Assembly (NCBI RefSeq): GCF_905397285.1
Contig: NZ_CAJPUX010000013.1
Span: 16,008-80,007 of the forward strand
DNA: 64,000 nt
Direction of reading: 5' to 3'
DNA from: Cupriavidus plantarum
Lineage (GTDB): Bacteria; Pseudomonadota; Gammaproteobacteria; Burkholderiales; Burkholderiaceae
Both the position numbers and the translations under genes were made by a program. This document shows, piece after piece, positions 50,994 to 59,842 of this stretch; the stretch's first letter is position 1, and every line of letters begins with the position of its first letter. The notes beneath the pieces were generated by a model, which saw only the letters and a program-made list of their open reading frames with translations, had not been told where the DNA came from and made no database searches.

Positions 50994-52063
50994 CTCTGCA
51001 AACGAATACGATGGCGATGGTCCCGACTGGATTCGACCGGGCTGGCGTTGGCGATAAGCGGTGGGTGTCCCGATGGCGCCGCGCCGTGGGCTGGCTCGGC
51101 GCGGCGCTCCTGGTCATGGCACTGACCGCGTGTGGCGGAGGCGACGATGCGGGGGCGGGCGGCGGCGCGGGCGGCACGCCGTCGTCGGGCTCCGGCAGTA
51201 ACGGCAATACGGGAAGCGGCGGCACGGGCGGCACGGGCAACAATGGTGGCACGGGCAATAGCGGCGCCGGCAATATCGGCACGCCCGGCGTCACGAAGAG
51301 CGCCAAGCGCGGCGTGGCCTATGACCTCCGCAGCGCCAACGACCTCGGCGCGCTCGCGCCTGGTGTGAGCTGGTGGTACAACTGGGGCGCGGAACCCAAC
51401 GGCACAGCGGCGTCGGATACCAGTACCGCGTACAACATGGACTACATCCCCATGCTGTGGAACGGCAACTTCGACGGCAACGCAATCGAAACGTACCTGC
51501 GCGCGCATCCGAAGATCAAGTACCTGCTCCTGCTGAACGAACCGAACCTCGGCGACCAGTCCAACCTGCAGCCACGCGACGCCGCCGCACTGTGGCCGCG
51601 CTACGAAGCGGTGGCGCAGCACACGGGCGTCAAGCTCGTGGGGCCGGCCATCACGTGGGGCAACAATGGCTTCAACGACCCGGCGGCATGGCTCGATGCG
51701 TTCTACGCGGAATACCGCGCGGCCAACGGCAACCGCGATCCGCAGATCGATTACATCGCGTTCCACTGGTACGACTATGGGCTGTCGGGCCAGCTGGACC
51801 GGCTGGTGAAATACGGCAAACCGTTCTGGGTCACCGAATTCGCCAACTGGCACGTCGGCGACGGCAGCGCGGCGATCGACACACCGGCCAAGCAGATGGA
51901 CCAGATGCGGGAAATGGTCGCGGTGTGCGAGCAACGCGCCGACGTCTTCCGCTACGCGTGGTTCACGGGCCGCTGGGACAACGACACCCACTTCACCAGC
52001 CTGCTCGGCGCGGACGGCCAACTGACGGATCTGGGCAAGCTGTACATCAGCCTGCCGTTCTGA
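50990..52063 (+). CDS. GH128-like glycoside hydrolase lipoprotein (putative beta-1,3-glucanase)
   Basis: 357 residues starting inside the stop of the DHOR gene (ATGA). A lipobox (VMALTACGGGD) leads into a 55-residue Gly/Ser/Thr/Asn linker. The catalytic TIM barrel begins KRGVAYDLRSANDLGALAPG and WWYNWGAEPNG. E184 in LLLLNEPNLGD and E283 in WVTEFANWHV are the expected acid/base and nucleophile. This is the Glyco_hydro_cc/GH128 fold that acts on beta-1,3-glucans of fungi and oomycetes. The same linker style and coupling with DHOR imply they act together on the cell surface. Confidence 0.8.
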   Translation: MTLQTNTMAMVPTGFDRAGVGDKRWVSRWRRAVGWLGAALLVMALTACGGGDDAGAGGGAGGTPSSGSGSNGNTGSGGTGGTGNNGGTGNSGAGNIGTPGVTKSAKRGVAYDLRSANDLGALAPGVSWWYNWGAEPNGTAASDTSTAYNMDYIPMLWNGNFDGNAIETYLRAHPKIKYLLLLNEPNLGDQSNLQPRDAAALWPRYEAVAQHTGVKLVGPAITWGNNGFNDPAAWLDAFYAEYRAANGNRDPQIDYIAFHWYDYGLSGQLDRLVKYGKPFWVTEFANWHVGDGSAAIDTPAKQMDQMREMVAVCEQRADVFRYAWFTGRWDNDTHFTSLLGADGQLTDLGKLYISLPF

Positions 52064-52083
52064 GGGGCTCGGCGCGGCCGCGG

Positions 52084-52105
52084 GTGAGGGGGAAAAGCCC
52101 CTCAC
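52084..52105. terminator. Hairpin between convergent genes
   Basis: GTGAGGGG (52084-52091) and CCCCTCAC (52098-52105) pair perfectly around a GAAAAG loop. It sits between the glycosidase gene and the convergent alpha/beta hydrolase gene, whose stop codon lies inside the right arm. U-runs are absent, so efficiency is uncertain. Confidence 0.6.
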
Positions 52106-53157
52106 TTCACCCGCCGCATCCCCTCGATCAATGCCTGATGAAACGCCTTCGGATCCTGCATCTGCGGCGCATGCCCCAGCTCGGGAAACTCAACGAGCGT
52201 GGCGTTAGGCAATGCCTTCACCGTAGCCTTGGCCAGCTCCGGATACCGCCCCAACGTCGCCTGCACCTCCGGCGGCGCGGCATCCTTGCCGATCGCCGTC
52301 GTATCCCGGTCCCCGATCAATAACAACGTCGGCGTCTTGATCAGTCCAAGCTCATACACCACGGGCTGCGTATAAATCATGTCGTACAGCAGCGCCGAGT
52401 TCCAGGCCACGATCTGCCTCCCCGGCCCGCGATACATGCCGGCAAGCATCTGCACCCAGGGTTCGTACTCGGGCTTCCACTGCCCAAAGTAATACGTTGC
52501 CTGTTCATACTTGCGAATCCGGTCCGCCGTCGTCCCCAGCTCCCGCTGATACCACTGGTCCACGGAGAGCGCGGGCACCCCCTTGGCCTTCCAGTCCTCG
52601 AGCCCGATCGGATTCACAAGCACGAGCTGCTGCGTCTCCCTCGGATACATCAGCGCATACCGCATCGCCAGCATCCCGCCCGTGGAATGTCCGATGATGG
52701 TCGCCTGACCGATGCCAAGGGAGGTCAGCAGCGCATGCGTATTGCGAGCCAGCTGCTGGAAGGTGTACTGGTAGCGCTGAGGCTTGGTGGATTTGCAGAA
52801 GCCGATCTGGTCCGGCGCAATCACGCGATAGCCGACATCGGTCAATTGCCTGATGGTTTCCTGCCACGTGGCCGCACAGAAATTCTTCCCATGCAGCAGC
52901 ACGGCCGTGCGTCCATTGGCGGCGCCGGTCGGCGCCACGTCGAGGTACGCCATCTGCATCGGCTCGTCCTGCGAGGTGAACGAGAACCGCTTCACAGGCG
53001 CCGGATAATCGAATCCCTCCAGTTCGGCGCCATAGGCGGGCCCATCATCCGCCGCATGGCCGGCAAGCGGCGCAAGCAGCGGCGCAACCAGCGCGACGGT
53101 ACTGATCAGGGAACGAAAGAGAGGCGGGAAGGAAGGAGCGCGGCGAACGGAGGGCAT
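52102..53157 (-). CDS. Exported alpha/beta hydrolase
   Basis: 351 residues with a signal peptide (ISTVALVAPLLAPLAGHAAD). The oxyanion region TAVLLHGKNFCAATWQETI, the nucleophile elbow IGHSTGGMLAMRYA, the acid in LLLIGDRDTTAIGKDAAP and the His in FPELGHAPQMQDP are all present. It resembles haloalkane dehalogenase/epoxide hydrolase-like esterases (substrate unknown). Secreted location suggests action on an external ester. It is convergent with the glycosidase pair and not clearly part of that system. Confidence 0.85.
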   Translation of the reverse strand: MPSVRRAPSFPPLFRSLISTVALVAPLLAPLAGHAADDGPAYGAELEGFDYPAPVKRFSFTSQDEPMQMAYLDVAPTGAANGRTAVLLHGKNFCAATWQETIRQLTDVGYRVIAPDQIGFCKSTKPQRYQYTFQQLARNTHALLTSLGIGQATIIGHSTGGMLAMRYALMYPRETQQLVLVNPIGLEDWKAKGVPALSVDQWYQRELGTTADRIRKYEQATYYFGQWKPEYEPWVQMLAGMYRGPGRQIVAWNSALLYDMIYTQPVVYELGLIKTPTLLLIGDRDTTAIGKDAAPPEVQATLGRYPELAKATVKALPNATLVEFPELGHAPQMQDPKAFHQALIEGMRRVK

Positions 53158-53235
53158 GGGAAAGGTCTCGCGGACGGGAGAGGAGAAGATGGTCGCACAA
53201 CTGACCCCAACCCAGAGACCAAAGTTCCTGCCGCG

Positions 53236-54486
53236 TCAGCGCAACCTCGCCGTCTTGCGCGCATCGGCCTCGCCAGCCCCCGCGCGCCCGAGATCGACAC
53301 CGGGCAGCAGATGCAGCAACCGCACGAGCTCCGACTGCCGGTGCGTGCCGGTCTTGCGCAGCGTATCGCGAATATGCACCCGCACCGTATGCGGCGAGAG
53401 AAACTCGCGCTCGGCAATCTCGTTCAGCGTCTCGCCGGCGGCAAGCCGAATCGCAATGATGCTCTCCTTGCGCGACAACCCGAACAGCGACGTCAGTACC
53501 GCCGCATCGAGCACCGACCGCGATTCGGAATTGCCCATCAGCAGCATGGCCGCCGGCAATTGCCACGGCCCCTCGACCGGCTGCCGCGACACGAGCGGCA
53601 CCACGATCAGCGGCACAGGCTGTCCGCCCGAGGTGATATGCATCCAGGAACCCGCCGCGGCCGCATCCGCGCGGCCACCCGCCCGCCCACCGAGCGCGGC
53701 GGCCTGCAGCATCTTTACCAGCACGCCCTGCAAGGGTTCGGTACGAGCCCGCAGCACACCATGCTCGAGCGTGAGATGCGTATCGGCCTGGACGAGCGAC
53801 TCTGCCCAGCTGTTGGCATAGCGCACGCGCAAATCGGCCTGCAGCACCATTACGCCGAAGTCCAGCGAATCGAGACCGGCAAGGCCCATCGACGCCAACC
53901 CGCTGAGCTCGAAGTTCCGATGTTGCATGCGTGCGGCCCGCGCCCAGTGCGGCATCACGTGCGCAAGGCGGCGGGCGCGATGATCGTGGGAAAGCCCGCC
54001 CTTCATGACGCCACCCGACATCGCGCTCATCAGCACGCAGACGTCGCTGGTGTCGAACAACCGGATGCCTTGCTCGAGTCCATGGCAGTCGAATGCTTGC
54101 GTCAGCGACTGCGGCCGCACGGCGACGAGCGCGCCATCGACGTCCGTGACGAGCGCGTCGTTCGCCGCGCCTTGCCCAGCCAGGACCGGCCCTTGCATCG
54201 CGGCACGGTCGTGCGCGCCGTGCCGCGCCGCGCCATCGACGTAGGCCGGGAGCACGCGCATGTGCTCGGGCATGGCCGCCGCGTTGGTGAAGCAGCCATG
54301 CGGCGTCACGCCAAGGCGCGTCTCGCAGGCGAGCTTGTCCCAGATTAAATAGCGCGGACTCGTCGTGCAGGTGTATTGGGAAAATAAATCGAGGGCGGCC
54401 GGCATGGCGGCCACGTCCATCGCCGACTCGTAAATGCAGTCGACGAGGCGATGGAATTGATCGTCGGCAGACGGGTGTTCGCCCAT
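53236..54486 (-). CDS. LuxR-family transcriptional regulator with large N-terminal sensor region
   Basis: 416 residues from ATG 54486 (GGGGG upstream). The C-terminal HTH is FGLSRKESIIAIRLAAGETL then NEIAEREFLSPHTVRVHIRD, followed by a helix with TGTHRQSELVRLL. The first 330 residues contain a PAS-like part (LDFGVMVLQADLRVRYANSW) and no receiver or membrane segment. Such regulators control unknown metabolic genes in Burkholderiales. Transcribed in the same direction as the alpha/beta hydrolase, 78 bases upstream of it, which may be its target. Confidence 0.82.
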   Translation of the reverse strand: MGEHPSADDQFHRLVDCIYESAMDVAAMPAALDLFSQYTCTTSPRYLIWDKLACETRLGVTPHGCFTNAAAMPEHMRVLPAYVDGAARHGAHDRAAMQGPVLAGQGAANDALVTDVDGALVAVRPQSLTQAFDCHGLEQGIRLFDTSDVCVLMSAMSGGVMKGGLSHDHRARRLAHVMPHWARAARMQHRNFELSGLASMGLAGLDSLDFGVMVLQADLRVRYANSWAESLVQADTHLTLEHGVLRARTEPLQGVLVKMLQAAALGGRAGGRADAAAAGSWMHITSGGQPVPLIVVPLVSRQPVEGPWQLPAAMLLMGNSESRSVLDAAVLTSLFGLSRKESIIAIRLAAGETLNEIAEREFLSPHTVRVHIRDTLRKTGTHRQSELVRLLHLLPGVDLGRAGAGEADARKTARLR

Positions 54487-55048
54487 AATGAATTTCCCCC
54501 GGGTGGCAAACGCCTTGTTTCTCAGACCACTGCGGCGAGGCGTGGTCCTTATAGATATGGCTGACCATCGTCGTCCATCCGGCAAGGGCCGGCGGAGACG
54601 CTCTTATGCGCGACTGTTCAGGTAATGCGCCTGCGAAGGTATCTCTACCCTGTCTACCGTGAGCGGAATGGCCGAGTCATGCCTTCCGCCTCGTATGAAC
54701 CTATGATCGGCCAAAACCCCGACGCGGGAGAATCCCGCCTTGGAGGGGGCTGACAGGGACGAATTTCATTGGTTCGTTTCTGTCGAGTGCCCCGTCCCCG
54801 CTCAGATAGCGGGAAAGTTGGCGATCACGTAGGTATTGTCACTCCTGTCTCTGGCGCATCGTTGCCCGGGCACCCCGGCATTGCGCTTCACACGCCCGGT
54901 CCGACGGCCGACAGTTCGCGCAATACTCCCCTGCCAGCCGTACGATTGCAACCGGTCAAGCGTCTGATTTCAAAAGGGTTTGCGGAAAAACGACAGCCAT
55001 ATGCCATAGGCGTCCCATTTTGCAGATTCAGCAGTAAATGCGAATCTG
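54487..55048 (+). other. Intergenic region without a convincing gene
   Basis: 562 bases. It contains a GCGGGAGAATCCCGC hairpin near 54725. An imperfect dyad GACAG...CTGTC spans 54752-54784. A second hairpin, GCAGATTC/GAATCTGC (55022-55029 with 55042-55049), touches the stop of the mscS gene and may end its transcript although no U-run follows. Open frames in it have Arg/Ser/Pro-rich, shadow-like composition. The promoter of the LuxR gene should lie near 54490-54600. Confidence 0.5.
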
Positions 55049-57451
55049 CTAGGCAGAATTGCTCGTCTCGGAAGTCATCGTCGCGGCACCTGCGGCAGCC
55101 GCGACGCCCGCCGCCTTCGCGGCAGTTTCGACATCGGCGCCCGCAGCCTGCCCGGCCTGAATCTCGGTATCCGTGCGCGCCACCCCGCCGTCGACCTGCA
55201 CGGTCACGCGCGGCGCCGCCATGCGGATGCCCGCCTTGTCGAAGTTGCGCTTGAGCCGGACATTGAACGCGCGCGAGATTTCCGATTGCATCAGCGGCCG
55301 CGTCTTGTACTGCGCGAGCACCACGATGCCGTTCGGATCGAACCGGTCGAGGCCAAGAATATCGAGACTCGACAGCAGGTTGCGCGAATACCGGTGGTCG
55401 CGCGACACCTCCGTGCCCGTACTGCGGATAATCTCGAGCGCGCGATCGAAATCGCTGTCGTAGGCCACGGAGATATTGAAGACCGCGTACGCGTAGCCGC
55501 GAGAGAGATTCTTGACGGCCTTGATCTGGCTATATGGCAGCGTATGCAGCGCGCCCTTGCCATCGCGCAGGCGCACCGTCCGGATGGTCATGCCTTCGAC
55601 CACGCCCGCATGATCGGGCAGCTCGATCGAGTCGCCGATGGCGATCGAGTCCTCGATGACGATGAACAGGCCCGTGATCAGGTCCTGCACGAGGCTCTGC
55701 GCGCCAAAGCCGATAGCCAGGCCAATCACGCCGGCGCCCGCCAGCAGCGGCGTGACGTTGACCCCGAGATTCGCGAGCACCGCGATGAGCGCGACGACGA
55801 GCAGCGCCACGAAGGACGCGTTTCGGACCAGCGGCAGGATCGTCTTGGCGCGCAGGCTTGGCTGCTGCCCCACGCGGCCATGCGTAGGGGTGAGGGTCTG
55901 GGTGATGGCGGTATCAATCAGCAGCCAGACCAGCCAGGCAAGCAGGACGATGGCGATCACGCTGACCGTGGCCTGCACCACGTGCCGGCCAAACAGCGTC
56001 GACTGTGCGAGCTGCATCAGCGAGGTGTCCCACACCCGCGCCGTGATCTCGAGGAAAGAGAACCAGATGATGACGCGCACGAGCGCCACCGCAAAGCGGC
56101 CGAAACGCGCGATATAGGCGGATCGCAGCCGATCGCGCATCCGCGGCGGGCGCGTGGTCGACTTGGGCGAGCGGCCCACCACGAGGTTCAGCAGCGTCGC
56201 CGCCACGAACAGCGTCACGGACACCACCGCGCGGCGCAGAATCTCATCTGCGCGTCCGCTGGCCATGAGCGTGCCGAGCACCGATGCCATGACCACCGCG
56301 AGTACGGGCAGGTGCCACGCCTGTCCCGCGAGCCGCAGCATGTCCATCCACGCGGGATAGGACTGACGCGTGGCGAGCGGCCGGAAGGAGATCAACTGCC
56401 CGATCTGGCGGCGGAAGCGCAGCGAGAAGGCGGCGATCAGAATGGCCGCGAGAATGTTGGCGAAGGTGCCGATCAACGCGGACAGACTTGCACCGAGCGC
56501 CGCGATCACGCGGCTGTCCGTCGCGGCCTCGCCCAATGCGGCGAGCGCGCCGGTCGCGAACAGCAGCCACGGCGAGTGATACAGCAGATCGCGCACCGCG
56601 GCCGCGCGATGGGCGGACGAGAACACCGCGAAAATGACCTGGCAGAACGCGCTCAGCAACGCGCCGCATAGGATGGACAAGGCCACGAGCACGGCGGCCA
56701 TGCTTGCGGGCGTGCGGCCGAAGACCTGATAGGTCAGGAGCACGGTCAGCGCGAAGGCGACGATCCACGGCCCGATGCGACGCAGGAAGTAGATGCCCAC
56801 GTCGATCCACGAAGGCACGGTAGGCAGATGCGTTGGCCTCGCCGGCTGCAGCTTTCGCTGATGCAGGCGGCGGCCCAGTTCCCAGAACAGCCAGCCCGCC
56901 ACGGCCCACGCGAGCAACACGGTGCCGAACTCGCGAATCGACACGATCTTCGGCCGCGTATTGTTCATGGTCAGCGCCGCGTGCCACTCCTCGCCGGCAA
57001 AGCGGATGCGCCAGCTCCAGTACTGGAGCGCGCCATGCTGCTTGTCCAGGCTGCTATCGACCTGATCCAGCGCTTTCGTGACCACGCCGATCAAGCCGGG
57101 CTGCGCGGCGCTGGCCGGCCCGGCCGCCGCCACGGCGGACGCATCGAGCCCGCTTCGCAACGCCTTGAGCTGGTCGACGAGGGTCTGCCGTTGCTTGTCG
57201 TTCTGCAGCGTGCCGATGATCTGGTCGAGAGACTGGGCGAGCGGCTCGCTGGCCGGCGGCGCGGCGCTGGCCTCGAGCTTCTGGGCGGCGGCGACCAGTG
57301 GATTGGCTGGCGCCGCGTGGGCGGGAAGGGCGGCCAGAATCGTCAGACTCAGCCAGGTCAGCGTGACGAACGCCAATGCGCGACGCGCGATATCCCGTAG
57401 GAAGCAAAGGCGCGGCGGCAGATGCATGGGCGGACGGTAAGCGTTGGACAT
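55049..57451 (-). CDS. Large MscS-family mechanosensitive channel
   Basis: 800 residues from ATG 57451. A signal peptide (FVTLTWLSLTILAALPAHAA) leads to a periplasmic helical region (residues 50-170) and about ten membrane segments. The MscS pore and beta domain follow: GVIGLAIGFGAQSLVQDLIT, GLFIVIEDSIAIGDSIELPD and GALHTLPYSQIKAVKNLSRG. The size and layout are those of YbiO-type channels, which release solutes on osmotic downshock. The C-terminal tail is alanine-rich. The open frame continues upstream through a tandem repeat but lacks a signal there, so I reject the longer start. Confidence 0.87.
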   Translation of the reverse strand: MSNAYRPPMHLPPRLCFLRDIARRALAFVTLTWLSLTILAALPAHAAPANPLVAAAQKLEASAAPPASEPLAQSLDQIIGTLQNDKQRQTLVDQLKALRSGLDASAVAAAGPASAAQPGLIGVVTKALDQVDSSLDKQHGALQYWSWRIRFAGEEWHAALTMNNTRPKIVSIREFGTVLLAWAVAGWLFWELGRRLHQRKLQPARPTHLPTVPSWIDVGIYFLRRIGPWIVAFALTVLLTYQVFGRTPASMAAVLVALSILCGALLSAFCQVIFAVFSSAHRAAAVRDLLYHSPWLLFATGALAALGEAATDSRVIAALGASLSALIGTFANILAAILIAAFSLRFRRQIGQLISFRPLATRQSYPAWMDMLRLAGQAWHLPVLAVVMASVLGTLMASGRADEILRRAVVSVTLFVAATLLNLVVGRSPKSTTRPPRMRDRLRSAYIARFGRFAVALVRVIIWFSFLEITARVWDTSLMQLAQSTLFGRHVVQATVSVIAIVLLAWLVWLLIDTAITQTLTPTHGRVGQQPSLRAKTILPLVRNASFVALLVVALIAVLANLGVNVTPLLAGAGVIGLAIGFGAQSLVQDLITGLFIVIEDSIAIGDSIELPDHAGVVEGMTIRTVRLRDGKGALHTLPYSQIKAVKNLSRGYAYAVFNISVAYDSDFDRALEIIRSTGTEVSRDHRYSRNLLSSLDILGLDRFDPNGIVVLAQYKTRPLMQSEISRAFNVRLKRNFDKAGIRMAAPRVTVQVDGGVARTDTEIQAGQAAGADVETAAKAAGVAAAAGAATMTSETSNSA

Positions 57452-57533
57452 GCGCGTCACTGTAGCGCATCGGATGGCGCTAGGTACCGTCCGGTGTCCT
57501 CCGGGCTGTCGTATGACTTGTCTTATTACCTTT

Positions 57534-57590
57534 CCCGTTACCAGCCCCGTTACCTGCCCCGTTACCAGCCCCGTTACGTAACCCGTAACG
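57534..57590 (+). repeat. 12-bp tandem repeat upstream of mscS
   Basis: Units CCCGTTACCAGC, CCCGTTACCTGC, CCCGTTACCAGC and CCCGTTACGTAA are followed by a partial CCCGTAACG, four full copies in all. The array lies 83 bases upstream of the channel start, in its promoter region, so length changes could alter expression. It also gives a false VTG-repeat peptide on the minus strand. Confidence 0.8.
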
Positions 57591-57724
57591 CCCGGCGCCC
57601 CCCGACCTCCCCCGCCAGCCGCGCCAGAGGCGGCTTCGGGGGACGCCGCTCCACTGGCATGCGCTTTGCAGAGATAACGCCAACCCGCCGCAACGCACGC
57701 GGACGTGGAACAGGGAGAGACACC

Positions 57725-58027
57725 ATGCAAGCCGCTTTCCAGACGCAGGATCCCGCAACCCTCGGCATCACCATGGCCGCCACCATCGCAGCCGCCATCG
57801 ATGCCGCCATGCTGAGCCGACGAGACGCCTACGCCGGCCAGCCGCAGGCATGGCACCTGTTCTGCGAAGCCTCGCACGTCGCCACACTGAACGGCCCGCT
57901 GCGCGACGCCTTCATTGCCCGCGTGGCCGAGCAGCGCGGCGCGGACATCGCGCTGCGCCTCGCCGCCAAGGCCGATGCGATCCGCGAAGCCGCCATCGCG
58001 CGATGCCGTGAAGCCGTGCCGGCGTGA
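57725..58027 (+). CDS. Conserved hypothetical protein, 100 aa
   Basis: Start ATG 57725 has a good ribosome site (AGGGAGAGA). The sequence QAAFQTQDPATLGITMAATI, AAAIDAAMLSRRDAYAGQPQ and AWHLFCEASHVATLNGPLRD is helical and alanine-rich, without signal peptide or membrane segment. I recognise no family. It is divergent from mscS and precedes the SDR gene by 135 bases. Confidence 0.6.
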   Translation: MQAAFQTQDPATLGITMAATIAAAIDAAMLSRRDAYAGQPQAWHLFCEASHVATLNGPLRDAFIARVAEQRGADIALRLAAKADAIREAAIARCREAVPA

Positions 58028-58162
58028 CGCGCGTGCCCGCATTGTTCTGGTATTTCGGACAGTAATGCCGAAATGCCACCGATTATCTCCGTCGTCCGGT
58101 CGTCCATAGTGAGGTCAAGCCCGCCGCATGATGCAGGCGGGCACCGACCCCGGAGAACGACC

Positions 58163-58975
58163 ATGAACGCAACGACCCCTACACCGACTCCCGCACCAAC
58201 CAACACCCAAGCCGACCGCGCGACAGCCAGCCGGGCACCCAACGACGGCACCCGGGTCGCCCTCGTCACCGGCGCCTCCCGCGGCATCGGCGCCGCCATC
58301 GCCGAGCGGCTGGCCCGCGACGGCTTTGCCGTCATCGTCAACTATGCCGGCCGCGCGCAAGACGCGGAAGCGCTGGTCGCCCGCATCGTCAAGGCCGGCG
58401 GCCGTGCCGTCGCAACACAGGCCGACGTCAGCGACCCGGCCGCCGTGGCACGGATGTTCGACGCGGCGGAGACGGCTTTCGGCGGCGTAGATGTGCTGGT
58501 CAATAGCGCCGGCATCATGAAGACCGCCACGCTCGCCGAGTCCACCGACGAACTGTTCGACCAGCAGGTCGCCATCAACCTGAAGGGTACTTTCAACACG
58601 CTGCGGGAAGCGGCTCGCCGCCTGCGCGCGGGCGGCCGGATCGTCAACATCTCGTCGAGCGTGGTGGGTCTCTATCAGCCGATGTACGCGGCCTATGCCG
58701 CGACCAAGGCCGGCGTCGAAGCGATGACCCACGTCCTGACCAAGGAAATGCGCGGCCGCGAGATCACCGTGAACACCGTGGCCCCGGGCCCGATCGCCAC
58801 GCAGCTGTTCTTCGAAGGCAAGTCGGAAGAGGTCATCGCGCGTGCCGCCAAGGCGCCGCCGCTCGAACGCCTGGGCAAGCCCGAGGAAGTCGCGTCGGTC
58901 GTGGCGATGCTGGCCGGTCCCGACGGATCGTGGGTCAACGGCCAGACCATTCGCGTCAATGGCGGCGTGATCTGA
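58163..58975 (+). CDS. SDR-family 3-oxoacyl reductase-like enzyme
   Basis: 270 residues from ATG 58163 (CGGAGAA upstream). The first 30 residues are a Thr/Pro/Ala-rich tail. VALVTGASRGIGAAIAERLA, NSAGIMKTATLAE, the Ser in NISSSVVG and the intact YxxxK in YAAYAATKAGVEAMT show an active classical SDR. VNTVAPGPIATQLFFEGKSE and NGQTIRVNGGVI complete the fold. It probably reduces a ketone with NADPH. The convergent histidine phosphatase ends two bases later. Confidence 0.87.
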   Translation: MNATTPTPTPAPTNTQADRATASRAPNDGTRVALVTGASRGIGAAIAERLARDGFAVIVNYAGRAQDAEALVARIVKAGGRAVATQADVSDPAAVARMFDAAETAFGGVDVLVNSAGIMKTATLAESTDELFDQQVAINLKGTFNTLREAARRLRAGGRIVNISSSVVGLYQPMYAAYAATKAGVEAMTHVLTKEMRGREITVNTVAPGPIATQLFFEGKSEEVIARAAKAPPLERLGKPEEVASVVAMLAGPDGSWVNGQTIRVNGGVI

Positions 58976-58977
58976 AC

Positions 58978-59652
58978 TCAGGCAAAGGTGAGCGCCTCGC
59001 GCCGCCCCGCCACATCGAGGTGCGGCACGTTGTTGAAGCTCAGCAGCCGCTGCGTGCCGCGCCCGACGATGATCTCGCAGAACGCCGTGTTGCGGAACTG
59101 CAGGTTCAGCTCGATCGCCGTCGCGGTGGGCGCGCCGAGCAGGTCCGCTACGGCGCGTCCGATCGCGCCGCCCGAACTCACCACGAGCAGCGCGTCCTCG
59201 CGCGCCGCCCCCTCGGTCGCATGGGTCAACGCACCGCGCATGCGGTCGCCGAATGCGGCCCACGTCTCGGGCATGTCCGTGAGCCGATCCTCGGTCCACG
59301 CCTGAAATGCGGCGCGGAACGTGCGCCAGTAGTCGCGGTAGTCGCCGTTCTGATGCGCCCGGTGATCGGCGCCGTCGGTGAAGCATCGATACAGCGCCTC
59401 CCCGTCGTACTCGTTGAGGCCCGCATGGGTGCCGATGTCCGGCGTCGCCACACCCATGCCCGCGAGAATCTCGGCGGCGGTATCCTGCTGGCGCACCAGC
59501 GACCCCGCCAGCACCCGCCGGAACTCCACGCCGCGATCGCGGAAGTACTCGCCGAGCCAGCGCGCCTGCTGCCGGCCGACGTCGGACAGGCAGTCGTAGT
59601 TTTCGGCGCCGAACGACGCCTGTCCGTGCCGGACAAGAAAGAGCATGGCCAT
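58978..59652 (-). CDS. Histidine phosphatase superfamily protein
   Basis: 224 residues. The phosphohistidine motif is FLVRHGQASFGAENYDCLSD; the second His lies in LLVVSSGGAIGRAVADLLG-type sequence, where the usual SHGG is SSGG, so the second catalytic His is replaced by Ser. The acid region GLNEYDGEALYRCF is present. It belongs to the phosphoglycerate mutase-like/SixA-type phosphatases. The substitution may lower activity or indicate a different role. Confidence 0.82.
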   Translation of the reverse strand: MAMLFLVRHGQASFGAENYDCLSDVGRQQARWLGEYFRDRGVEFRRVLAGSLVRQQDTAAEILAGMGVATPDIGTHAGLNEYDGEALYRCFTDGADHRAHQNGDYRDYWRTFRAAFQAWTEDRLTDMPETWAAFGDRMRGALTHATEGAAREDALLVVSSGGAIGRAVADLLGAPTATAIELNLQFRNTAFCEIIVGRGTQRLLSFNNVPHLDVAGRREALTFA

Positions 59653-59842
59653 GGATCAACGGGTAGAAGATGGATGACGACCGATTCTAGGCGGTCGGCC
59701 CGGCGGACAAGAAGCTTGCCCCATCACAATTCATACGAAGTATGGTCGGCCTGCATGGGGGGTATCGGGCGTTTTGCTTCGGTGCTATATATCTTGCGCG
59801 ACCCCTATGTAACCTTTCCGAACCGCCTTCCTGCCGCTGCCC

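Noticed and set aside
57452..58042. Upstream extension of the mscS frame containing VTG repeats
   Set aside because: The peptide repeats are a by-product of the 12-bp DNA tandem repeat. A signal peptide starts properly after ATG 57451, and the extension overlaps another gene.
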